62,098 nucleotides of DNA, taken from NCBI GenBank assembly GCA_964479595.1, contig CAYZMU010000004.1:1-62098 (forward strand). Reading direction: 5' to 3'. Of the stretch, positions 54,666-62,098 are shown in pieces (positions within the stretch are counted from its first letter, which is position 1; the number at the start of each line of letters is the position of its first letter). Both the position numbers and the translations under genes were made by a program. The notes beneath the pieces were generated by a model. That model was not told where the DNA came from, searched no databases, and saw nothing but the letters and a program-made list of their open reading frames with translations. The stretch comes from Firm-04 sp964479595. GTDB taxonomy: Bacteria; Bacillota; Clostridia; Oscillospirales; Ruminococcaceae.

Positions 54666-56911
54666 GCGTTTTTGACGAGTACGCGCCGTTTATCCGGGAT
54701 TATATTTACCGAAACGGCTGGGAGAAGCTGCGCGCGGTGCAGATTGCCGCCGCGGACGCCGTGTTTCACACCGAGGCGAATGTTCTGCTCAGCGCCGCCA
54801 CGGCCGCGGGAAAGACCGAGGCGGCGTTTTTTCCCGTGCTCACGAAACTTTCCGAGAACCCCCCGCGTTCGGTCGGCGCGCTTTATATCGCCCCGCTCAA
54901 GGCGCTGATAAACGATCAATACACGCGCCTTTGCGACATCTGCGAGGGCACGCCGCTGAAAGTCTGGCGCTGGCACGGCGATGTGCCGCAGGGGCAGAAG
55001 GCGAAGCTTCTGAAAAACCCGAGCGGGATTCTGCAGATTACGCCGGAATCGCTTGAGGCGCTTCTGCTGCGAAAACACGCCGCGATTCCCGCGCTGTTCG
55101 GCGATTTGCGGTTCATCATCATCGACGAGGTGCATTCCCTTCTGCGCGGCGACAGGGGCGGTCAGACGCTCTGTCTGATGGAGCGCCTGTGCGATCTGTC
55201 CGGGGCGGACCCGCGCCGCGTGGGGCTTTCCGCGACCATCGGGGATCCGGCAAAGACCGCGGAGTATCTGAGCGCGGGCTCCTCGCGGCAGACGGTGATT
55301 CCGAAGCTTGCGCCGGAGAAAAACCGCTGGCGGCTCTCCATGGAACATTTTTATGTCGCGGGGCAGCAGGCGGCTTCAGAAAAAACCGCGCGGGACGGTT
55401 CTTCGGAGGAGCCCTTGGAAAGGCCCACGGATATTCCCCCCGACGGCGCGGACGCGGCGTATGGGTATATTTTTGCGCACACGCGCGGGAAGAAATGTCT
55501 GGTTTTTGTCAATTCCAGAGAAGAATGCGAGGCTGTGACGACTTCCCTGCGCGGCTACTGCGAGGCGCGGCACGAACCCGACCGCTTTCTGATTCACCAC
55601 GGCAATCTCTCCGCGTCGTTTCGCGAAACCGCCGAGGCGGTGATGAAGGATGAGACGCGGCAGATGACGACGGTCACCACGGCGACGCTGGAACTGGGCA
55701 TCGACATCGGCAAGCTCGAGCGCGCCTTTCAGATCGACGCGCCGTTTACGGTCTCCTCGTTTCTGCAGCGCATGGGGCGCACGGGGCGGCGGGGGGAGCC
55801 GGAGGAAATGTGGTTTGTCATGCGCGAGGACGAGCCCGAACCGCGCACCATGCTGCCCGAAACCGTGCCGTGGAAGCTTTTGCAGGGCATCGCGCTCGTA
55901 CAGCTCTACGCGGAGGAAAAGTGGGTGGAGCCGCCGAGACTCGACAGGCTGCCCTACAGCCTGCTCTATCACCAGACCATGAGCACGCTCGCCTCCCAAG
56001 GGGAGATGACGCCCGCGCAGCTCGCCGCGAGGGTGCTGAAACTGCGCCCCTTCGCGCTTATCACGCAGTCCGACTATCGTGTTCTGCTGCGCCATCTGCT
56101 TAAAACGGGTCACATTCAGCGAACGGAGCGCGGCGGACTGATTGTGGGGCTCGAGGGCGGGAAAGTCATCGGAAGCTTTCGGTTTTACGCGGTTTTTCAG
56201 GAGAACGAGGAGTTCACCGTCCGCTCGGAATCGCAGGAAATCGGCACGATTGTCCAGCCCCCGCCGGCGGGAGAGAAAATCGCCATCGCGGGGCATATCT
56301 GGGTGGTGGACGAGGTGGATTTCAAGCGCCATATCGTCTTCTGCACCATGGTCAAGGGCAAGGTTCCGGCGTATTTCGGGGATTGCCCGGGGGATATTCA
56401 TACGAAGATTCTCGAGCGTATGCGTGAGGTTCTGCGGGGGGACGAAAGCTATCCCTACCTGATGGCGAACGCGAGGGAGCGGCTGAAACTCGCGCGCAAA
56501 GCCGCTTTGAACGCGGGGATTCCTGATGAGCCGCTTGTCTGTCTGGGCGGGGATATGTGGGCGCTTTTCCCGTGGCTCGGGACATACGCCTTCTTCGCGC
56601 TGGAGCGGTTTTTGCGGCTCAGATGCGGCGGGAGGCTCGGGCTTTCGGGGCTTTCCCCGCGCAGGCCGTATTTCATGACGTTTCGCATGAAAGCGGATCC
56701 TGAGACGTTTTTCGAGGTGCTGGAGGAAGAAGCCGCGGTCCCCTTTGACCCCATGGAACTTGTCTACCCCGACGAGAACCCCGTGTTTGAGAAGTACGAC
56801 GAGTTTGTGCCGCCGGAGCTTGTGCGCAAGGGTTTCGCGTACGGCGTGCTGGGGATTGAGGAGATGAAAAAGCGGGTGCGAAACTGGCGCGGCACGATTT
56901 TCCCGCGCTGA
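54662..56911 (+). CDS. Lhr-like DEAD/DEAH helicase, short form
   Basis: 749 residues of SF2 helicase. Domain 1: ATAAGKTEAAFFPVL (Walker A), IIIDEVHSLLRG (motif II as DEVH), LSATIGD (motif III). Domain 2: CLVFVNSREECEAV, TATLELGIDIGKL, QRMGRTGRRGEPEEMW (motif VI). A winged-helix and a further domain (about 400-740) follow. It resembles the Lhr core but lacks the long C-terminal part of mycobacterial Lhr. Lhr proteins move 3' to 5' and are tied to DNA repair; no nuclease or methylase partner sits here. GTG start overlapping panD by GTGA means co-translation with a vitamin gene, likely fortuitous. Confidence 0.88.
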   Translation: MSVFDEYAPFIRDYIYRNGWEKLRAVQIAAADAVFHTEANVLLSAATAAGKTEAAFFPVLTKLSENPPRSVGALYIAPLKALINDQYTRLCDICEGTPLKVWRWHGDVPQGQKAKLLKNPSGILQITPESLEALLLRKHAAIPALFGDLRFIIIDEVHSLLRGDRGGQTLCLMERLCDLSGADPRRVGLSATIGDPAKTAEYLSAGSSRQTVIPKLAPEKNRWRLSMEHFYVAGQQAASEKTARDGSSEEPLERPTDIPPDGADAAYGYIFAHTRGKKCLVFVNSREECEAVTTSLRGYCEARHEPDRFLIHHGNLSASFRETAEAVMKDETRQMTTVTTATLELGIDIGKLERAFQIDAPFTVSSFLQRMGRTGRRGEPEEMWFVMREDEPEPRTMLPETVPWKLLQGIALVQLYAEEKWVEPPRLDRLPYSLLYHQTMSTLASQGEMTPAQLAARVLKLRPFALITQSDYRVLLRHLLKTGHIQRTERGGLIVGLEGGKVIGSFRFYAVFQENEEFTVRSESQEIGTIVQPPPAGEKIAIAGHIWVVDEVDFKRHIVFCTMVKGKVPAYFGDCPGDIHTKILERMREVLRGDESYPYLMANARERLKLARKAALNAGIPDEPLVCLGGDMWALFPWLGTYAFFALERFLRLRCGGRLGLSGLSPRRPYFMTFRMKADPETFFEVLEEEAAVPFDPMELVYPDENPVFEKYDEFVPPELVRKGFAYGVLGIEEMKKRVRNWRGTIFPR

Positions 56912-56925
56912 AAGGGTGTGGAAAC

Positions 56926-57732
56926 TTGAACAAGGACCAAACGCGGTTCGCCGTTTTTCTTCTGGTGGCGCTGGTGCTGGTGATTCTTGTCGCGGCGCTG
57001 CCGTTTCTGCTGCCTGAGGACCGTATGAACGCGCGGCTTGACTCGCACGAGGAGGATTCGATGTTTCTGGAGGAGACGTTTACCGCCTCTGAGACGACGC
57101 GGACTGCCACCCGTCTGACGACCGCCGGAACCACCGCCGCCGAGACGGCTGCTCAGACGTCGGAATCCGAAACGCTCACGACTCTGCCCGCGCCGGTAAA
57201 CCGTGACCTGAACACCGCGACCGCTGAGGATCTGACCCGTGTGGACGGCATCGGGGAGGTTCTGGCACAGCGCATCATAGACTACCGCGCGGCGGTGGGG
57301 GGCTTTACGAGAAGGGCGCAGCTGCTGGATGTCAGCGGGATCGGGGAGGCGCTGAGCGAGGCCATTATGGCGGAATTTTTTATCCCGAACGAGCTCCCGC
57401 CGGAAACGCCCGCCGCGCCGTCGTCGCCTTCGTCACCGTCGCCGCCCGCTGCCACCGCCTCGCCGCAGCCTACCCCGCCCGCGGAGGAGATTGGTCCTTA
57501 TGACCTCAATCTGGTCACGCGGGAGCAGCTGCTTACCATACCGCAGATGAGTGAAAAAATGGCGGACGGCGTTCTGGAACTTCGGGAGAAAATCCACACG
57601 TTCGCGAGCATTTACGAGCTGACGCTGGTCGACGGATTTTCGGGTAAATATATTAAGCAGGTGTGTATGACCTATCTTTTTGTGGAGAATGACACCGCGT
57701 TTACGGAAACGACGGCTTCAGGGAAGGAGTGA
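56926..57732 (+). CDS. ComEA-like membrane-anchored helix-hairpin-helix protein
   Basis: 268 residues. N-terminal membrane segment (about 8-30), then a Thr/Ser/Glu linker (about 50-92), and a clear tandem helix-hairpin-helix domain (about 93-152; DLNTATAEDLTRVDGIGEVLAQRIIDYRA and LDVSGIGEALSEAI). A Pro/Ser/Thr linker (about 156-187) leads to a second, more divergent HhH-like region (about 188-245; YDLNLVTREQLLTIPQMSEKMADGVLELRE). ComEA is the surface DNA receptor of competence; the duplicated HhH is unusual, and no comEC lies beside it. TTG start at 56926 with AAAGGG about 9 nt upstream. Confidence 0.83.
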   Translation: MNKDQTRFAVFLLVALVLVILVAALPFLLPEDRMNARLDSHEEDSMFLEETFTASETTRTATRLTTAGTTAAETAAQTSESETLTTLPAPVNRDLNTATAEDLTRVDGIGEVLAQRIIDYRAAVGGFTRRAQLLDVSGIGEALSEAIMAEFFIPNELPPETPAAPSSPSSPSPPAATASPQPTPPAEEIGPYDLNLVTREQLLTIPQMSEKMADGVLELREKIHTFASIYELTLVDGFSGKYIKQVCMTYLFVENDTAFTETTASGKE

Positions 57733-57736
57733 CCGC

Positions 57737-58438
57737 ATGAAACAGAAAACCGGACTGTCCATCGTATTTCTCATCCTCGCGCTGATTCTCGCCGCTTTCG
57801 CGTCGGTGTTTCTGCTGCGGCTGCCCGTGTGGATTCAGTATCGCCGCGGCGACATCAAGGATTACAATCTCGCGCAACCGCGTTCGCTTCAGGAGGGGGA
57901 TCTGGTTCAGGGAACGGTGGACATGAATCTCGGGTCGTGCGCGGAGGAATACATCACCAAAACCGCGTTCGGGGTTCAGACCTCCGACAAGAGCAGAGCG
58001 CGTTATTACGTGCTTTGGCTGGACTGCGGCACCATCATGCTCTACGAGGCGGTGAACGAGGATGAATACGCCGCGCTCGACGAGATGGCGCGGCAAACCG
58101 ACGCGTATTTCGCGTCTCTGAACACCGCGGGGGACGCGCTGGATGTCGCGCTGCCGCAGACAACGCTCAAAATCACCGGGCAGGTGCGCGAAATCCCCGA
58201 ACAGGTCCTGAGTTATTTCCGGGAATGGTACGGCGACGAGCATTTTGAGGATATCACCGAGCCGTATATGATCAGCGCGCTGTCCTTTGACGGGCTGGGG
58301 ATCTCGGTTCTTATCGGTCTGGGGCTCGCCGCGCTCTGTATCACGATGCTCGTGCTCGCGATTGTGCTGCGTTCCAAGGCGGGTAAAGGAGCCCCGAAAA
58401 CACCCGCGCGGGAAGAAAACGAAGGGAGCGGTTCCTAG
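57737..58438 (+). CDS. two-helix membrane protein, unknown
   Basis: 233 residues with a membrane helix at each end: about 6-30 (LSIVFLILALILAAFASVFLL) and about 192-217 (ISVLIGLGLAALCITMLVLAIVL). The 160 residues between (EGDLVQGTVDMNLGSCAEEYITKTAFGVQ...) should be on the outer face and form a mixed alpha/beta domain. I do not recognise the family. The ATG at 57737 has GGAAGGAG upstream; four bases separate it from the previous stop. Ends in a terminator that uses its own stop codon as loop. Confidence 0.75.
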   Translation: MKQKTGLSIVFLILALILAAFASVFLLRLPVWIQYRRGDIKDYNLAQPRSLQEGDLVQGTVDMNLGSCAEEYITKTAFGVQTSDKSRARYYVLWLDCGTIMLYEAVNEDEYAALDEMARQTDAYFASLNTAGDALDVALPQTTLKITGQVREIPEQVLSYFREWYGDEHFEDITEPYMISALSFDGLGISVLIGLGLAALCITMLVLAIVLRSKAGKGAPKTPAREENEGSGS

Positions 58439-58453
58439 CCGCTCCCGTTTTGT
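58424..58453 (+). terminator. Rho-independent terminator closing the pan-helicase-HhH operon
   Basis: GGGAGCGG and CCGCTCCC (8 bp) around TTCCTAG, exit GTTTTGTT. The TAG stop of the preceding gene is in the loop. The convergent dockerin gene ends just beyond. Confidence 0.9.
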
Positions 58454-59289
58454 TAATTGAAAATATCGTCCCAGTCGGGTGTCAGGCCCATGGAACTTTC
58501 CGTGTACCACAGGAGGATTCCGCTCGCGTCGTCAATGTCCAGCACGCCGTCTTGGCTCGCCTCCGCGGCGTCAAAGGCGGCGTGGATGTAGGGCACGCCG
58601 AAAATCTCTTTCGCGCCGCTGTCGGAAACCTCTCCGCCCGTGACGTTCGCGGCGGTGTAGTACGCGAGCGCTCTGGTGGCGTCGTCAATGTCAATGACGC
58701 CGTCCCCGTCCGTGTCCCCGCGCGAAAACCGCGGTTCTACGACGATTTCGAGTGCCTTCACGGGGACGTCCACCTTTTTGTCGCCCGCGTAGACATAGGT
58801 GTCGTACATGATCTGCCCGGCGGAATTGACCGTGTGGCCGCCGCTGAGCGTGACTTCATAGACGCCCGGCCCGGTCGCGCGCGGCACAGTCACGCTGAAA
58901 TTTACAAACGGCGCGCCGGGATTGGAGACCTCCCCGAAATCCATGACGGAGTTATCCGTTTCCGGCCCTGTCCACAAAAAGACGCTTTGCGCGGCGTTTA
59001 ACTGCGTGTCTGGCCCGCAGGCGGAAAAAAACGGCGGCTCGGCGTAGCGCCCCTGTGAGAGCGAAAGCGGCTGCTGTGCCGCGAGCGCGAGGCGCATGGA
59101 GGAAATGCCCGTATAATCGTCGATATAGAGCGCGCCCTCAATCTGTATCTCACGCTCCGCCAGTTCCTCCGCGCTCAGGTAGGTTTTGTCCGCGCCGAAC
59201 CGGAATGTCATCCGTTCCGCCTCCGCCCCCGCGGGTTTCATCCCAAGCGGCAAAAGCAGCACGGCAAGCGCGGCGGCTCCCCGTTTCAC
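58453..59289 (-). CDS. secreted dockerin protein with cohesin-like domain (candidate adaptor)
   Basis: 278 residues. Signal peptide about 1-25 (KRGAAALAVLLLPLGMKPAGA). Residues about 27-190 form a beta-rich domain that reads like a cohesin-type fold: IQIEGALYIDDYTGISSMRLALA, VNFSVTVPRATGPGVYEVTLSGG, VPVKALEIVVE. No enzyme motif is seen. A C-terminal dockerin follows (about 197-270): RGDTDGDGVIDIDDATRALAYY and ASQDGVLDIDDASGILLWY, separated by a long, unusual 30-residue spacer. A cohesin plus dockerin protein would act as an adaptor scaffoldin; the cohesin call is an inference. The GTG at 59289 has GGAAAGG upstream. 17 nt after metG. Confidence 0.75.
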   Translation of the reverse strand: MKRGAAALAVLLLPLGMKPAGAEAERMTFRFGADKTYLSAEELAEREIQIEGALYIDDYTGISSMRLALAAQQPLSLSQGRYAEPPFFSACGPDTQLNAAQSVFLWTGPETDNSVMDFGEVSNPGAPFVNFSVTVPRATGPGVYEVTLSGGHTVNSAGQIMYDTYVYAGDKKVDVPVKALEIVVEPRFSRGDTDGDGVIDIDDATRALAYYTAANVTGGEVSDSGAKEIFGVPYIHAAFDAAEASQDGVLDIDDASGILLWYTESSMGLTPDWDDIFN

Positions 59290-59306
59290 GCCCTTTCCTT
59301 TCGCGC

Positions 59307-61286
59307 TCAGCGCAGGCGGGCTCCCGCAGGAATGCTGTCGTCCGCGAACAGCACCTTGCATCCGCCCCCGGGCAAATCCACCGCGCAGATCATGCCCCGG
59401 CTCTCGACCCCGCGCAGTTTTCTGGGCTCCAGATTGGCGACCAGCAGCACTTTCTTTCCCGTGAGGTCATCGGGCGCGTAGTCCTTCGCGATTCCGGAAA
59501 CGACCGTGCGTTTTCCCGCCCCGTCAAAGAGCTCCAGCCGCAGCAGCTTGTCGGAATCGGGCACTTTCTCGCAGGAGAGCACCTCCGCCACCCGGATATC
59601 GGTCTTCTCGAAAGTCTCAATGCCGATTGTCTCCGCGAAGGGCTCGGCTTCGGGGTTTTCGGGCGCCTGTTCGGGCTGCTGCGCTTGGGCGAGTTCCTCG
59701 AGTTCCTTCATCAGCGCGTCGGGATTGATACGGGCAAAGAGCGCCTCGGGCTTGGCGACTTCCGCGCCGCACGCCGCGCCGTCAAAGATTTTGTAGCGAT
59801 CCAGTTCGGGCTCAATCCGCGAAATTTCGTCCTTTTGCGGGATACAGGCGAGGATTTTTTCCGCCGTCTCGGGCATGAAAGGCTTGAGCAGACCGCCCGC
59901 CACACGAATCGCGCAGAGGAGATTGTAGAGCACCAGCGCGAGTCTCGGGCGGCTTTCGGGCTGCTTGGCGAGAATCCACGGCGCGGTTTCGTCAATATAT
60001 TTGTTGCAGCGCCCCACCAGCGCCATGACCGCGCCGACCGCGTCGCTGATGTGGAAACTGTCGAGCAGTTCCGTCACACGGTCCGGCGTCTGCTCCGCCA
60101 TCTCGCGCAGCGCGTCATCGCAGCTTTCTTTCGGCGCGCTCCCGAGCAGACCGGCGTCCGGGACACGCCCGGCGAAATTCTGGTGCACCATCGCGGTCAC
60201 GCGGCTGACGAGATTGCCCAGAGAGTTCGCCAAATCCGCGTTATAGCGCCGAATCATGCTCTCGTAGGCGATGGAGCCGTCGGAGGCGTAGGGCATTTCC
60301 GCGAGCAGATAGTAGCGCACGGCATCCACACCGAATCGCTCGGTCAGTTCGTCCGCGTAGATGACGTTTCCGCGGGATTTGCTCATTTTGTCCGTGCCGA
60401 AAAGCATCCACGGGTGGCCGAAAATCTGCTTGGGAATGGGCTCGCCGAGCGCGTGGAGCATGATGACCCAGTAGATGCTGTGAAAGCGCACGATATCCTT
60501 GCCGATGACGTGGACATCCGCGGGCCAGTACTTCTTGTAAAGCTCCCCGTGATTGCCGTTCTTGGCGTCATAGCCCAGAGCCGTGATGTAGTTTGAGAGT
60601 GCGTCAATCCAGATGTAGATGACGTGCTTGGGGTCAAACGGGACGGGAATCCCCCACTTGACGGTGGTTCGGGAGACGCAGAGATCCTGCAGCCCCTGAT
60701 TGAGGAAGTTGTTGAGCATTTCGTTCCTGCGCGCCTCGGGGCAGATGAAATCCGGGTGGGACTGAATGTATTCCAGAATCCAGTCCTGATATTTTGTGAG
60801 ACGCAGGAAATACGCCTCCTCGCGCGCGTCGCGGACTTCCCGCCCGCAGTCGGGGCATTTGCCGTCGACGAGCTGTGACGGCGTCCAGAAGCTCTCGCAG
60901 GGCGTGCAGTACTTCCCGACATACTCGCCCTTGTAGATATCCCCCTGATCATAGAGGCGCTGGAAGATATCCTGCACCGCCTTCATGTGTTTGGGGTCGG
61001 TCGTGCGGATAAAGCCGTTGTAGGAGATGTTGAGCAAATCGCAGATCGCGCGTATCTCCGAGGAAACCTTGTCCACGTGCTCCTGCGGGGAGACGCCGTT
61101 CTCCTGCGCGATTTCCTCGATTTTCTGACCGTGTTCGTCCGTTCCGGTCAGGAAGTAGACATCATAGCCCTGCATGCGCCGGAAGCGCGCGAGGGCGTCC
61201 GACATGACGATTTCATAGCTGTTGCCGATGTGGGGCTTGCGCGAGGTGTAGGCTATCGCGGTGGTAATGTAATAGGGCTGCTTCAT
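59307..61286 (-). CDS. metG: methionyl-tRNA synthetase with C-terminal tRNA-binding domain
   Basis: Charges tRNA-Met. 659 residues: class I catalytic core with ITTAIAYTSRKPHIGNSYE (HIGH as HIGN), a CxxC zinc knuckle (CTPCESFW...CPDC), KMSKSRGN, anticodon domain, and an appended C-terminal OB-fold (about 550-659; FEKTDIRVAEVLSCEKVPDSDKLLRLEL) that makes the enzyme a dimer. ATG at 61286 with AGGAGG 8 nt upstream; the open frame before it includes the promoter and is not coding. Confidence 0.97.
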   Translation of the reverse strand: MKQPYYITTAIAYTSRKPHIGNSYEIVMSDALARFRRMQGYDVYFLTGTDEHGQKIEEIAQENGVSPQEHVDKVSSEIRAICDLLNISYNGFIRTTDPKHMKAVQDIFQRLYDQGDIYKGEYVGKYCTPCESFWTPSQLVDGKCPDCGREVRDAREEAYFLRLTKYQDWILEYIQSHPDFICPEARRNEMLNNFLNQGLQDLCVSRTTVKWGIPVPFDPKHVIYIWIDALSNYITALGYDAKNGNHGELYKKYWPADVHVIGKDIVRFHSIYWVIMLHALGEPIPKQIFGHPWMLFGTDKMSKSRGNVIYADELTERFGVDAVRYYLLAEMPYASDGSIAYESMIRRYNADLANSLGNLVSRVTAMVHQNFAGRVPDAGLLGSAPKESCDDALREMAEQTPDRVTELLDSFHISDAVGAVMALVGRCNKYIDETAPWILAKQPESRPRLALVLYNLLCAIRVAGGLLKPFMPETAEKILACIPQKDEISRIEPELDRYKIFDGAACGAEVAKPEALFARINPDALMKELEELAQAQQPEQAPENPEAEPFAETIGIETFEKTDIRVAEVLSCEKVPDSDKLLRLELFDGAGKRTVVSGIAKDYAPDDLTGKKVLLVANLEPRKLRGVESRGMICAVDLPGGGCKVLFADDSIPAGARLR

Positions 61287-61320
61287 GGGTAAATCCTCCT
61301 TTAAATCGGTGCGTATTCTG

Positions 61321-61349
61321 ATTATACCACAAAATCCCCGTTTTGTCCA
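61321..61349 (-). promoter_or_regulatory. promoter of metG
   Basis: Minus strand TGGACA (61349-61344), 17 bp, TATAAT (61326-61321), with TTTTGTGG before the -10, almost identical to the ppdK promoter. Confidence 0.82.
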
Positions 61350-61380
61350 CACCCCGCCTGAAATTTCCCCGCCCGCGTTC

Positions 61381-61410
61381 TTGACACCGCGCCCGCGAAT
61401 ATGCTGAAAT
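61381..61410 (+). promoter_or_regulatory. promoter of the small membrane protein
   Basis: TTGACA (61381-61386), 18 bp, TGAAAT (61405-61410). The -10 is weak. Confidence 0.55.
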
Positions 61411-61441
61411 GATGTATCAACTGTGACGGAGGTACCCGGAC

Positions 61442-61963
61442 ATGGACCTGAACGAACTGCAGCGAAAAGGCTTTGAAAAACTGGCAAACGAGAAAAACGC
61501 CTTTGCCGGCAGGGACTTGGCGGACATCTCCTTTGAAATCGGGCGAGGCGGCTACGGCGCGTACGCCTTCCTGCTGATTGCCGCTTTCGCGGTGCTGTTC
61601 GGCGGGCGGTTTCTGGCGCGCCGCGGGATTGGGGGCGCCGCGCTTTCTGTGGGCGATTTCCTTTTCTGGCTGTTTATCGCGGCGGTGGTCATAGCGGCGC
61701 TCCTCTCGCTCCTGCTCAAGCGCAAAAAGACGGGCATTTCCGTCATGGGCGGGACGATCTTCTGTGACGGAAACTGCTATCCGCCCGAGGAAGTGACGCG
61801 GGTCCGCTGCACGCGCTGGCTTGAGCGCGTGGAGGTCTTCGCGGGGAAGAAAAAGATTCTCTCGGCGGAGTGGAACCGCGATAACGCGGAACTGCTGATT
61901 GCCTGGGCGCGCCGCTGCGGGATTCCCTTCGAGGACAAGCGCTTCAAACGCTTTGATGATTAG
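61442..61963 (+). CDS. small membrane protein with two helices, unknown
   Basis: 173 residues. A short cytosolic start (MDLNELQRKGFEKLA), two membrane helices (about 42-60 AFLLIAAFAVLFGGRFLA and 72-92 LFWLFIAAVVIAALLSLLL), and a C-terminal cytosolic domain (about 97-173; GISVMGGTIFCDGNCYPPEEVTRVRC...) with strands and a helix, similar in layout to PH-like membrane domains. No family is recognised. ATG at 61442 with GGAGG 9 nt upstream. Confidence 0.75.
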   Translation: MDLNELQRKGFEKLANEKNAFAGRDLADISFEIGRGGYGAYAFLLIAAFAVLFGGRFLARRGIGGAALSVGDFLFWLFIAAVVIAALLSLLLKRKKTGISVMGGTIFCDGNCYPPEEVTRVRCTRWLERVEVFAGKKKILSAEWNRDNAELLIAWARRCGIPFEDKRFKRFDD

Positions 61964-62010
61964 TTTTCTGCGCATTATAAGGCAAATCCGAAAAAACAGG
62001 CTGAAACCGC

Positions 62011-62039
62011 TTGAAAAATCCCTGAAAATATGGTATAAT
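62011..62039 (+). promoter_or_regulatory. promoter of the gene cut by the right edge
   Basis: TTGAAA (62011-62016), 17 bp, TATAAT (62034-62039), with ATGG before the -10. Confidence 0.8.
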
Positions 62040-62085
62040 TCAGTTCGGGAACTTTTGTTTGAAGTCTTGAAACGGGGGAACGAAG

Positions 62086-62098
62086 ATGGCGGATCCGT
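62086..62098 (+). CDS. start of a gene truncated by the window edge
   Basis: ATG GCG GAT CCG follows a strong promoter and GGGGG seven bases upstream. Only four codons (MADP) are visible, so no product can be named. Confidence 0.5.

Noticed and set aside
54662..56911. The Lhr-like helicase as part of an anti-phage system
   Set aside because: No nuclease, methylase, ATPase partner or mobile-element mark is adjacent; neighbours are vitamin and membrane genes.
1..62098. CRISPR arrays, insertion sequences, integrases or attachment sites
   Set aside because: Scanning found no repeat-spacer pattern, transposase or integrase motif, or direct repeats flanking a foreign-looking block; composition looks even.

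Overview
This window is a GC-rich chromosomal segment of a low-copy-housekeeping kind, almost certainly from a Gram-positive, anaerobic, plant-fibre-degrading member of the Clostridia (Ruminococcus/Oscillospiraceae-like). The reasons are a SecA with SEC-C tail, ftsE-ftsX-M23 and DUF1934-argS gene pairs, pyruvate phosphate dikinase, a CdaR-type regulator, abundant GTG/TTG starts, strong Shine-Dalgarno sites, and three secreted proteins carrying dockerin modules, the mark of a cellulosome. A block of exactly 100 Ns (20097-20196) shows a scaffolded draft or metagenome assembly. I see no insertion sequence, prophage, CRISPR array or rRNA operon.

Layout. 1-4.3 kb: a 1069-residue cytosolic protein with an N-terminal leucine-rich repeat piece and no recognised family, then thiN and a tRNA-Pro(GGG). 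4.3-10 kb (minus strand): an Rrf2 regulator coupled to mnmA, and a rarA-metH-dtd operon. 10-16.6 kb (minus): secA overlapped by a GH9 cellulase with CBM3 and dockerin, followed after one base by a dockerin-bearing phosphodiester glycosidase. 16.6-19 kb: murD and a polyprenyl-phosphate-type glycosyltransferase. 19.1-20.1 kb: a divergent Rrf2 regulator/cupin pair with two identical half-site operators. 20.2-29.7 kb (minus): ftsE, ftsX, M23 hydrolase, then an S41 protease, a membrane-anchored GH26 mannanase, ppk1 and an AI-2E-type transporter. 29.7-34.3 kb: a CdaR-type regulator and a degenerate D-Ala-D-Ala ligase-like gene with DUF1934 and argS. 34.4-46.1 kb (minus): ppdK; greA-rnhA; carB; der-plsY; a CorA transporter; an alanyl-tRNA editing protein. 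46.4-49.7 kb (plus): a ribbon-helix-helix protein and clpB. 49.7-51.4 kb (minus): phosphoglucomutase. 51.6-58.4 kb (plus): a complete pantothenate operon (panG-like, panB, panC, panD) running straight into an Lhr-like helicase, a ComEA-like HhH protein and a membrane protein. 58.4-61.3 kb (minus): a cohesin-like/dockerin secreted protein and metG. The end holds a small membrane protein and the first codons of another gene.

The most interesting unexplained signals are: (1) a promoter-driven, roughly 120-nt structured RNA candidate at 44867-44988, read antisense to the end of the alanyl-tRNA editing gene, with a 5' segment that competes with its own terminator hairpin; (2) twin TGTAA-N9-TTACA operators 42 bp apart in the Rrf2/cupin gap; (3) cellulosomal genes translationally joined to secA; (4) a D-Ala-D-Ala ligase homologue that has lost its catalytic residues; and (5) the large LRR-capped protein at the left edge. 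All functional calls come from reading motifs by eye; no database search was run.
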